Assembly (NCBI GenBank): GCA_016783445.1
Contig: JADHWO010000020.1
Location: 1-36,310 of the forward strand
Length of the DNA stretch: 36,310 bases
Reading direction: 5' to 3'
Origin: Candidatus Aminicenantota bacterium
GTDB lineage: Bacteria > Acidobacteriota > Aminicenantia > Aminicenantales > Aminicenantaceae
This document shows positions 1 through 8,013 of this stretch, piece after piece (positions within the stretch are counted from its first letter, which is position 1; each line of letters opens with the position of its first letter). Both the position numbers and the translations under genes were made by a program. The notes beneath the pieces are model-generated. The model was not told the DNA's origin. It saw only the letters and a program-made list of their open reading frames with translations, and searched no databases.

Positions 1-2
1 CT

Positions 3-143
3 GCAGATGCCTCAGAAAACTATTACCTTCTTTACTATGCACCCTCAGATTACAAGAGAGACGGGAAGTTTAAAAACATCAAAGTTAAGGTTAAGGGTAA
101 AAGTTATAAAATAACTCACCGTGCCGGATATTTTGCAAATTAA
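3..143 (+). CDS. C-terminal end of a VWFA-related protein (5' truncated by the window edge)
   Basis: Open frame from base 3 translates to ADASENYYLLYYAPSDYKRDGKFKNIKVKVKGKSYKITHRAGYFAN*, the typical C-terminal signature YYxLxYxPsdyk.DGkfrkIkVkvk...v.hRaGYfa of VWFA-related proteins. Not in the supplied ORF track because it has no start. Confidence 0.7.
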   Translation, partial: ADASENYYLLYYAPSDYKRDGKFKNIKVKVKGKSYKITHRAGYFAN

Positions 144-279
144 TTTATATTTGTAGGGTTTTTTCTCGCTTCTTTTAAACGCCTCCTTTGCCAAACTTTC
201 CGTAAAGTTCGAACAATCCAATCTATTTGACAACCACTCTTATCATTTCTATAGTATAGGCTTAATTGAAGGAACAAAG

Positions 280-1902
280 ATGGAAAAGAGCAGGAATATC
301 AGGAATTTTCCCCTGGTAAATGCCATTAAAAGAGCCTATAAAGCCGGCCAGGAAGATGAGGCTTTAGAGCCGATTGTTGTCGTTGATCCTTCGGACAATC
401 CTCTGGGAAGGTTTAAAGATGGAGACTCGGTTATTTTTTATGACATACGGGGGGAGAGGGAAGCGGAAATAACCAGGAGTCTTATTGATCAAAATTTTAC
501 TCATTTCACCATAAATAAAGATCTTAAGCTGAATTTTGTGACCATGATTGAGTATGATTCCTCACTCGACGTAAAAGTAGCTTTTCCTTCGGATGGGGAA
601 ATTAAAAATACACTTGCTGAAGTTATTTCTAAGGCAGGGATTAACCTGCTTAAGATTTCTGAATCCGAAAAAGAGATCCATGTGGGTTTTTTTATGAACG
701 GAAAAAGTGAAAAAATCTTTCCAGGGGAGAAAAGGATAGTTATTCCATCACCGCAGGATGTTTCTTCTTATGCTCTTAAGCCAGAGATGAGTGCTGCTCA
801 GGTTACAGAAGAAATTTGCTCAAATCTTAAAAATCCTTCTTATCGGATAATAATAGCTAACCTGGCAAACGTGGATGTAGTGGGACATATCGAGGATAAA
901 GCTGCAGTGCTTCGGGCTGTGGAAGAAGTTGACCTCCAACTGGGAAAGATAATCGACAGTTGCCGCAACCTGGGTGTTGCTCTTGTTGTAACATCAGACC
1001 ATGGGACAGTAGAAGAATGGTTTTATCAGGAAGGGACGGTTAATACTGGACACACTAAGAATCCTGTCCCGTTTGTTCTGGCTGATTTTTCCTCTGAAGA
1101 TCCAAAGTGCTGGAGTTTTAAAAAAGAAGGGGAACTTGCCAATGTTGCTCCCACTATTTTGGCGTTATTGGGATTGACAAAGCCTCCGGAGATGACCGGA
1201 GAGAGCTTAATTCTTAATTTTCCCGAGGAAGAAGAAACAGAGAGAAAAGTGCTTCTTCTTATTCTGGATGGATGGGGAAAAAGAGAAGAAAAAGAAGGAA
1301 ATTTAATCACGGAAGCTAAGACTCCAAACTTTGATAAACTGTTGTCTTTTTATCCTCATGCCTTGCTCAAGGCTTCAGGAGAAGTTGTGGGAATGCCAGC
1401 CCAAACCGTGGGAAATTCAGAAGCCGGGCATCTCCACATTGGAGCTGGTAGGAGGGTCCTGCTTGACCGGGTCAGGATTGACAAAACTATAGAAGATGGA
1501 AGCTTTTTCCGTAATAATTCTTTTCTCTGGGCTATGGAGGAAGCAAAAAGAAACAATAAGTCGCTTCATCTTTTAGGAATTGTATCCAAATATAGTTCCC
1601 ACGGCACAATAAAGCATCTTTTGCCTTTGCTTCAATTAGCCAAAAAACTCGAGGTTGAGCAAGTCTTTATACATTCTTTGATCGGGCGAAGAGGGGAGAG
1701 GCCTGAAAGCGGGGCGGTTTATGTCTCCAAAGTCCAGGAAATGTGTTTGTCTCTTTCCATTGGTGAAGTTGTGACTGTTATGGGAAGATTCTGGGCCCTT
1801 GACAGGGAAGAGAACTGGGACAGAGTGGAAAAAGCTTACAGGGCATTAGTTTATGGAGAAGGGATTCCTGTTTCTTCCTTTAACGAGATAGGTATGATAT
1901 AA
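280..1902 (+). CDS. Circularly permuted 2,3-bisphosphoglycerate-independent phosphoglycerate mutase homolog
   Basis: 540 aa. Canonical C-terminal motifs come first: DGDSVIFYDIRGER, FVTMIEYD, VAFPSDGEIKNTLAEVISKAG, ESEKEIHVGFFMNG, PSPQDVSSYALKPEMSA, ANLANVDVVGH, TSDHG, NTGHTKNPVPF, APTILALLGL..PEMTGESL. Canonical N-terminal motifs follow: KVLLLILDGWGKREEKEGN, AKTPNFDKL, SGEVVGMPAQTVGNSEAGHLHIGAGR, GRFWALDREENWDRVEKAYRALVYGEG. Confidence 0.93.
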   Translation: MEKSRNIRNFPLVNAIKRAYKAGQEDEALEPIVVVDPSDNPLGRFKDGDSVIFYDIRGEREAEITRSLIDQNFTHFTINKDLKLNFVTMIEYDSSLDVKVAFPSDGEIKNTLAEVISKAGINLLKISESEKEIHVGFFMNGKSEKIFPGEKRIVIPSPQDVSSYALKPEMSAAQVTEEICSNLKNPSYRIIIANLANVDVVGHIEDKAAVLRAVEEVDLQLGKIIDSCRNLGVALVVTSDHGTVEEWFYQEGTVNTGHTKNPVPFVLADFSSEDPKCWSFKKEGELANVAPTILALLGLTKPPEMTGESLILNFPEEEETERKVLLLILDGWGKREEKEGNLITEAKTPNFDKLLSFYPHALLKASGEVVGMPAQTVGNSEAGHLHIGAGRRVLLDRVRIDKTIEDGSFFRNNSFLWAMEEAKRNNKSLHLLGIVSKYSSHGTIKHLLPLLQLAKKLEVEQVFIHSLIGRRGERPESGAVYVSKVQEMCLSLSIGEVVTVMGRFWALDREENWDRVEKAYRALVYGEGIPVSSFNEIGMI

Positions 1903-1980
1903 ATGAATTTCTAAATTCAGGAAACTTTTTACCGTGAATAATCGTATTTCTATAAAAGACATTAGAACAAGATAAAGAAG

Positions 1981-2889
1981 ATGAGTATTGAAGTTAAGGA
2001 TATCCATTTCAGCTACGGAAAGATAAAGGCTCTTGAAGGTATTACCCTTGATCTGTCTCAGGATGCAATTGGCCTTCTGGGACCAAACGGGGCAGGAAAA
2101 AGCACTCTGATTCGCATCCTCCTCGGATTTCTTTGTCCGGATAAGGGAGAGGGACGCATTCTTGATTATGATATTAAGCAACAGCAGTCCTTTATTCGGA
2201 GGTATGTGGGCTATATGCCAGAGGATGACTGTTTTATTCCTGAACTGGATGCTGTTTCATTTACTTCTTATCTTGGTGAATTATCAGGAATGCCGCGACA
2301 GGAAGCCATGAAAAGAGCACATGAAGCCCTTTTTTATGTTGGGCTTGAAGAAAGCCGCTACCGGAAAGTGGAGACATATTCCGGGGGAATGAAACAGAGG
2401 CTCAAACTGGCACAGGCGATTGTCCATGACCCAAAACTCATGTTTCTCGATGAGCCGACAAGCGGTTTAGACCCCCAGGGTAGAAACGAAATACTGGAAC
2501 TTATTGTGGATATTTCTTCAAAAAAAGGTATCCAAGTCTTGATTTCCTCTCATATCCTTCCCGATATAGAATTAACCTGTTCCTATGTCGTGATTTTAAA
2601 CAAAGGTAAACTTGCAGCACAGGGGGAAATCAGCAAGCTCAAGGAAATAAGAGACCTTTATGAGATTAAGATAAAAGGTGAATCAGAGGGCTTTCTTCAG
2701 AAGTTGAGAGACATAAAGTGTAGAGTGGAGAAAATGGAAGAGGGATTACTAAAGGTTTATTTGCCTCCAGATCAGGACAAACAGGAAATTTTCAGGATTG
2801 CTGCTGAAAAAAATGTGCAAATGAGACATTTTGTAAAAAGTGAGTCTTCTCTCGAGGACCTGTTTGCCAAAGTGGTGGGAGTGGATTGA
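1981..2889 (+). CDS. ABC transporter ATP-binding protein (ABC-2 exporter type)
   Basis: Walker A GPNGAGKST, signature YSGGMKQR, Walker B LMFLDEPTSGLDP, switch SSH. Confidence 0.96.
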   Translation: MSIEVKDIHFSYGKIKALEGITLDLSQDAIGLLGPNGAGKSTLIRILLGFLCPDKGEGRILDYDIKQQQSFIRRYVGYMPEDDCFIPELDAVSFTSYLGELSGMPRQEAMKRAHEALFYVGLEESRYRKVETYSGGMKQRLKLAQAIVHDPKLMFLDEPTSGLDPQGRNEILELIVDISSKKGIQVLISSHILPDIELTCSYVVILNKGKLAAQGEISKLKEIRDLYEIKIKGESEGFLQKLRDIKCRVEKMEEGLLKVYLPPDQDKQEIFRIAAEKNVQMRHFVKSESSLEDLFAKVVGVD

Positions 2890-3758
2890 TGACCATCAAA
2901 GAGAAAGGGTATGCACACTGGGATGGAGAATTCCTTGATAAAAAATTTCCCTGGTGGCCAATTACCCGGTACGGGATAAAATTAACTTTCAGGAGAAAAC
3001 AATTCAAGTTTATCTTTCCTTTGAGTCTTCTTCCTGCTGTATTTTTTCTGGCCGGGATTTATGTTTCAGAGAGGTTAGAGGATTTTCCCTTCTTCGGAAG
3101 AGAGACCGTAGAGTTTCTTCAGATCAATCCGAGCTATTTTAAAGCTTATTTAGCCTCCAGCTTTATGATTTTTTTAATTGTCATCATTGTGATTTTTTGC
3201 GGTTCAGGCCTAATCTGTGATGACCTCAAACATAATGCTCTCCAGCTTTATTTTTCCCGTCCTATCAAAAAAAAGGACTATTTTTTTGGGAAAACGGCTG
3301 TTATAGTTTTTTTTCTGTTCATTTTGACCCTCGTTCCTGGTCTTGTCTTTTTTATCATGAAACTCGTTTTCTCAGGAAGTTTTAAATTTTTTGTTTCCTA
3401 CCCCTGGCTTCCTCTCTCAATCATTGGCTATTCGGTTGTTGTGACAGCTTTTTTCTCCTTTTTTACACTTTTCCTTTCTTCTCTCAGCAAGAACAGAAGG
3501 TATGTGACGATTCTTATTTTTGGCACTTATATTCTTTCTGATATCTTTTACAGGATTTTTTATGATATTTTTAGTAATCATTATTTTTCGCTTCTTTCCT
3601 TAAGAGCCAATCTGCAGCAGGTGGGGGCGGTTTTTTTCAGCCAGAAGACACCGTATCCTATACATTGGATTTATTCTCTCTTGGTTCTTTCTGGCATTTG
3701 TGTTTTAGCTGGCTTTGTTTTGAAAAAGAAAGTTAAAGGCGTTGAAATAGTAAAATGA
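2886..3758 (+). CDS. ABC-2 type permease
   Basis: Multi-TM protein overlapping the upstream ATPase by ATGA; SGLICDDLKHNALQLYFSRPIKKKDYFFGK is typical of ABC-2 permeases. Confidence 0.9.
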   Translation: MMTIKEKGYAHWDGEFLDKKFPWWPITRYGIKLTFRRKQFKFIFPLSLLPAVFFLAGIYVSERLEDFPFFGRETVEFLQINPSYFKAYLASSFMIFLIVIIVIFCGSGLICDDLKHNALQLYFSRPIKKKDYFFGKTAVIVFFLFILTLVPGLVFFIMKLVFSGSFKFFVSYPWLPLSIIGYSVVVTAFFSFFTLFLSSLSKNRRYVTILIFGTYILSDIFYRIFYDIFSNHYFSLLSLRANLQQVGAVFFSQKTPYPIHWIYSLLVLSGICVLAGFVLKKKVKGVEIVK

Positions 3759-4681
3759 AAACAGTTATTGAGACAAAAAAGCTTTCTAAATGGTACGGGA
3801 ATGTATTGGGTTTGAGTGATGTCTCGCTCCAGATAGAAGCTGGGATTACAGGAATTCTGGGGCCAAACGGAGCTGGAAAATCAACTTTTTTAAAACTAAT
3901 AACCGGGCAAATAAAGCCAAATATCGGCAGCTGTACGATAGAAGGACAAAAAATCAGGAACAATTATCACTTCTATTCTAAAATTGGTTTTTGCCCGGAG
4001 CAGGATTCCTTTTATGAAGAAATGACAGGCTGGCAGTTTATGACCGGCCTTTTAAAGTTACACCATTATTCTCCATCTGAGATCAAAGCCATGACAAAAG
4101 AGGCTCTGGAGATTGTCGAGTTGACTGAGGATAAAGACAGGGTCATAAAGTCTTACAGCCGTGGTATGCGTCAGAGGTTAAAGTTTGCACAGGCCATAGC
4201 TCATAAACCAGAAATCATAGTTTTTGACGAGCCCTTAAATGGCCTGGATCCCCTTGGGAGACGGAAGATAATCCGCCTCATAAAATCCTATGAGGAAGAA
4301 GGGAAAACGATCCTTGTTTCCAGCCATGTTCTTCCTGAGATAGAAGCAATGACCAAACAGATTATTCTTATCCATCAGGGTAAAGTTTTTGCCCAGGGCG
4401 ATATACACTACATCAGAGACTTGATCGACACCCATCCTCATATTGTTTCGATTAAATGCAGAAATCCACGCCAGTTGGCTTCAACCTTCATCCAGGAAGA
4501 CTATGTATTAAATATTCATTTTGGCTCTGCAGACAACACTCTATTAATTGAAACCAACAACAGGGATAAGTTTTTCAGTCTCTTGCCTTCTCTTTTTGTA
4601 AAATACAATATCGAAGTGGATGAGATCACTTCGCCCGATGATAATCTGCAGGCTGTTTTTGATTACCTTGTAGAGAAGTGA
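3755..4681 (+). CDS. ABC transporter ATP-binding protein
   Basis: GPNGAGKST, SRGMRQRLKFAQAIAHKPEIIVFDEPLNGLDP; ATGA overlap with the preceding permease. Confidence 0.95.
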   Translation: MKTVIETKKLSKWYGNVLGLSDVSLQIEAGITGILGPNGAGKSTFLKLITGQIKPNIGSCTIEGQKIRNNYHFYSKIGFCPEQDSFYEEMTGWQFMTGLLKLHHYSPSEIKAMTKEALEIVELTEDKDRVIKSYSRGMRQRLKFAQAIAHKPEIIVFDEPLNGLDPLGRRKIIRLIKSYEEEGKTILVSSHVLPEIEAMTKQIILIHQGKVFAQGDIHYIRDLIDTHPHIVSIKCRNPRQLASTFIQEDYVLNIHFGSADNTLLIETNNRDKFFSLLPSLFVKYNIEVDEITSPDDNLQAVFDYLVEK

Positions 4682-4682
4682 G

Positions 4683-5495
4683 ATGAATAAAATAACTGTG
4701 AGAAGATTGCTGTTTTTATGGAATTCTATAAGAAAGGTTTATTCCTTTTTCTTCTTCATGGGGAAAAAATCGAATAAGACAAAGATTTTTTTCATAGTAG
4801 CTTTGTTACCAGTTATAATGGCGTTGATCATTAAATTAAATCCTATATTTTCTGGCCGGAGTAGCACCGAGGGAATTTATATTTTTTCCAACGTTATAAT
4901 TGTGTTCTATCTCCAGGCACTTATCCTTCTCCTGGCTCTTTTTTTCGGAACATCGGTCTGTTCGGAAGAAGTGGAGGGAAAAACGCTGACTTATCTAACC
5001 ACACGGCCGGTTTCAAAATCCGCCATCATACTTGGTAAGTACGCGGCTTATACATCTCTTGTTATACTGATGACTGGAATTGGAGTGACTATTTCGTTTT
5101 TAATCCTAAATGTGAACAAGTTGCATGATTTTTCCCTGTATGAAATTCTTATAAGAGATGTGATTGTTTTGAGTTTGGGGATTATGTGTTATACAGCGCT
5201 TTTTACATTTGTCGGAACTTTTTTAAAAAAATCGATTTTGTTCGGATTTGTTTTTGGCTTTGGCTGGGAAAATGTAATCCAGTATTTTCCCGGTTCAACT
5301 CAGCGCTTTTCCATTGTTCATTATCTCAAGTCACTGCTTCCGGTTCCAAAAACAGGGAGGTTTTCCTTTTTGATGTTCAAGTTGGAACCCAGTACTCCGG
5401 TCGCCGCGGTCTTTATGCTTTTTCTTATCACAGGCATTTTTCTTGGTTTAGCCTGCCTGTTTTTTTCTCTGAAAGATTATATTTTTGAAGATTAG
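4683..5495 (+). CDS. ABC-2 type permease
   Basis: Multi-TM; CSEEVEGKTLTYLTTRPVSKSAIILGKY motif; directly downstream of an ATPase. Confidence 0.9.
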   Translation: MNKITVRRLLFLWNSIRKVYSFFFFMGKKSNKTKIFFIVALLPVIMALIIKLNPIFSGRSSTEGIYIFSNVIIVFYLQALILLLALFFGTSVCSEEVEGKTLTYLTTRPVSKSAIILGKYAAYTSLVILMTGIGVTISFLILNVNKLHDFSLYEILIRDVIVLSLGIMCYTALFTFVGTFLKKSILFGFVFGFGWENVIQYFPGSTQRFSIVHYLKSLLPVPKTGRFSFLMFKLEPSTPVAAVFMLFLITGIFLGLACLFFSLKDYIFED

Positions 5496-5548
5496 TGGTA
5501 GATAAACAGAAATATATTCCCTGAATTATTCATAAAAACTGCCGATGC

Positions 5549-5569
5549 CATCATTCATTTTCAATGATG
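5549..5569. other. Perfect 7-bp stem-loop downstream of the ABC operon
   Basis: CATCATT-cattttc-AATGATG; no clear U-tract, so only a candidate 3'-end structure. Confidence 0.4.
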
Positions 5570-5676
5570 TCAATTCGTTAGCATGATTTTTCACCAGTTC
5601 TAGGACATCACTCTGTTTTTAAATTCATGTATATCAATAATCGGCATTTTTTACTCTCCGAGCGAGCTGATATTGT

Positions 5677-5713
5677 GAGATTGCCGCGTCGCTTCGCTCC
5701 TCGCAACGACGTC
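5677..5713. repeat. Dispersed repeat fragment of the 'GTCRTTGCGAGGAGCGAAGCGACGCGGCAATCTC' type
   Basis: gagattgccgcgtcgcttcgctcctcgcaacgacgtc, in an intergenic region; recognised from memory as a sequence commonly repeated in many bacterial genomes. Confidence 0.55.
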
Positions 5714-5824
5714 TGCTTCGTTGCAAAGGATTTGCGGTGGAGAACCACAGCTTCATCTTTTACGCCTTGCATCTACGGCAACCTCGACTCGTGAATAATC
5801 CAGGTTAAATAAAATTATCTTTGA

Positions 5825-6844
5825 TTATTTAATTTTTTCTTTGTCTTCCTCTGGTTTTCCGGTTGTTAACTTTTCAATAAGGGTTTTAGGAAGCTCTTCA
5901 GGAATGCTTGCATAGATTTTTACATGATCAGGTCCTGATGTGATCTCGATCTTGTCCAATAGTTCTGCCATGTTTAGATCCTGGACTTGAATCATAGCGC
6001 CCATGGCTTTAAATTGGTTTAAGGAATCTGCCATCTCCTGGTTTTTGACCTCATCGCTGCTCATGAGTTTTATTTCAGTATTGACGTTAGCGTTTTGGTA
6101 GTCAAAGTATATGGAAACAGCATTTACACTTTCAAACATACTGAGCATTTGGGCTTCCCCTTTGATCTCACTCATGGCTTTGGGGGGAATAACAGCACCT
6201 ATCCAGAACAGGGCTTTTTTATTGGTTTTTGCAAACAGGGCAGAAAATGCTTCGTCTTTTAAAATACCCTCTTCTTTTTTTTGAGAGACATTGATCACAG
6301 ATTTGACATTTTCCTTATTCCCTATGACAATGTTTGAGTCGTTGAGGAATACAAAACTTCCTTCCTCATCTTTTTCTTTATAATTGTAAATAGTAAATTC
6401 ATTGTAGTCTTCTTCTGTAAACTCTGTGTCTCCTTCTGATGTTTCTTTAATAAATGCGAGCAAAGAGTCTTTCTCGTATTTGAGGTTAATGATGCCGACT
6501 CCTTCTTGTTTATCTTTTTCCAGTTCGCCTGTTATAGCGCCAGCGATGAAATAAACATCCTTCTGCAGGTCAATTCCTGTTTTGTTTATGAATTCTTGGT
6601 AATCTGTAAGTTCCTTGAAAAACTCGCTATCTATATTTTTTTTGATAAGGTTGTCTACAATTTCAAGATTTATTGCTTTGTTAAAGTTGATAAAAAATAT
6701 GGCAAGTGCGTCTTTGGGGAGTAGACGGAGCATGTTATCAGCTTTAGCCTTTCCAGCACCTGGACCAGTGGACGTCATCTCGCAGGAAATAAAAGTGAAT
6801 AGGGCGAAGATAAAAACAATTACAAAAACAGTTAATTTTTTCAT
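5825..6844 (-). CDS. Putative lipoprotein of unknown function
   Basis: Signal peptide with lipobox-like MKKLTVFVIVFIFALFTFISC; 339 aa, DUF-like with 'LRLLPKDALAIFFINFNKA'. Confidence 0.8.
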   Translation of the reverse strand: MKKLTVFVIVFIFALFTFISCEMTSTGPGAGKAKADNMLRLLPKDALAIFFINFNKAINLEIVDNLIKKNIDSEFFKELTDYQEFINKTGIDLQKDVYFIAGAITGELEKDKQEGVGIINLKYEKDSLLAFIKETSEGDTEFTEEDYNEFTIYNYKEKDEEGSFVFLNDSNIVIGNKENVKSVINVSQKKEEGILKDEAFSALFAKTNKKALFWIGAVIPPKAMSEIKGEAQMLSMFESVNAVSIYFDYQNANVNTEIKLMSSDEVKNQEMADSLNQFKAMGAMIQVQDLNMAELLDKIEITSGPDHVKIYASIPEELPKTLIEKLTTGKPEEDKEKIK

Positions 6845-7051
6845 AGTTTTTCCTCCTTTATTTAATGAGTAATTCCTATTAGGGGCTAAAGAACCTTAGG
6901 ACTATATCAAAAAAAACATTAATTGCGCAAATTCTTTTTTTGTGAGTATTTCAAATTTGTGATTTAAAGAGATTTTAGGAAACAGCTCGGCTCTCACTCA
7001 GATTTTTATCGCCATTCTCCAATAAAAGAATCGATAATTATGAGTTTTATT

Positions 7052-7993
7052 CTATCTCAGGTATCGATAAAGATTCATCTGGCTGGAGTAGAGACAGCAT
7101 CGAAGCCATATGACAGAAAAAATAAACACCTGCTGGAGAAAAAAAGCCAGTGACACTCCCAGATAACTTGATTGGGGAATGAAGTCTTTAAGCAGAATAT
7201 AAACAAGAGTTGCCACGATACTGATAAGAAAAATCAGAAAGTACAATCCCAGAGTAGAGAAGGGAAACTTAAAAACAAAGCTGAAGGCTTCCGGGATAAA
7301 AATCAGAACATTGCGCCTTTCTTCAAGTACGATTTTAATGCGGGCATAATCAAAGAGCATCTGGAAAAAGAGAAAAATAAAAAAGATTATACCGCTAAAA
7401 AGAAGGACAAGGTAAAAAGGTGTCACTTCTGTTTGAGAATTATCAAAAGCTTTATCTAAGATCGGGGAGAATACGCTCCCAAGGACAGCAGTAATTGTAA
7501 AGAGCATTACCCAGGAAATCAGCATAAGAATAAAAAAACGGAAGAAATAGGAGCCGGCTCCTTTAGCGAATCCTTTCATAGTGAATTTTGGATTATCCTG
7601 GTAAAAAGTTGATAGGATTCCTCCGGCAAGGAAGGTGTGAAGAGTAATGTAGAAAAATACAAAAATGATAATAATGGGAGGGGAATCAAAAATTCTCAAC
7701 TGGATGAGATCGACAAGGTTGTTGAGGACAGCACCCTTCCCGATTATGGAGGGAGTGAAGGTTGTCTCAAGTCCTTGAGCTTCATCCCTGAATTCTTGCC
7801 ACCAGAGGTAATCAAAACCTTCAGCCATTTTTTCTCCTACCTCGCTGTGGCCAAATGAGTTTTTTAGAGAATTATACATTGGGATGGCAAGAAGCATGGA
7901 AAAGAGCAGGTTTATTATAAACAGAAAGAGGACCATTCGAGTGGTCTTGCCAGTGGTTTTTAATCCTTTGAAAAAATTTATGATAATTTTCAT
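7052..7993 (-). CDS. Multi-pass membrane protein of unknown function
   Basis: 313 aa with several hydrophobic segments; co-directional with the M1 peptidase; start preceded by AGGAGG-like RBS (RC of tatcctcctt). Confidence 0.8.
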   Translation of the reverse strand: MKIIINFFKGLKTTGKTTRMVLFLFIINLLFSMLLAIPMYNSLKNSFGHSEVGEKMAEGFDYLWWQEFRDEAQGLETTFTPSIIGKGAVLNNLVDLIQLRIFDSPPIIIIFVFFYITLHTFLAGGILSTFYQDNPKFTMKGFAKGAGSYFFRFFILMLISWVMLFTITAVLGSVFSPILDKAFDNSQTEVTPFYLVLLFSGIIFFIFLFFQMLFDYARIKIVLEERRNVLIFIPEAFSFVFKFPFSTLGLYFLIFLISIVATLVYILLKDFIPQSSYLGVSLAFFLQQVFIFSVIWLRCCLYSSQMNLYRYLR

Positions 7994-8013
7994 TGTTATC
8001 CTCCTTGTCTTTA

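Noticed and set aside
1026-1556. Minus-strand ORFs 1026..1310 and 1356..1556 inside the iPGM gene
   Set aside because: Antisense to a strongly supported CDS, no recognisable motifs, Ser/Pro-rich composition typical of shadow ORFs.
280-1902. Permuted order explained as a sequencing or assembly rearrangement, or two fused partial genes
   Set aside because: One continuous frame without stops, a plausible linker at the fusion, complete coverage of the enzyme with little lost sequence, and conserved catalytic residues in both halves argue for a real functional permutation. An artefact cannot be fully excluded without reads or homologs.
280-1902. Archaeal-type phosphoglycerate mutase (ApgM)
   Set aside because: The motifs (NSEAGH, NPVPF, PEMTG, FVTMIEYD) match the bacterial GpmI family, not ApgM.
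7172-7858. Plus-strand ORFs 7172..7459 and 7637..7858
   Set aside because: Antisense of the multi-TM membrane protein; Lys/Asn-rich shadow translation of hydrophobic codons.
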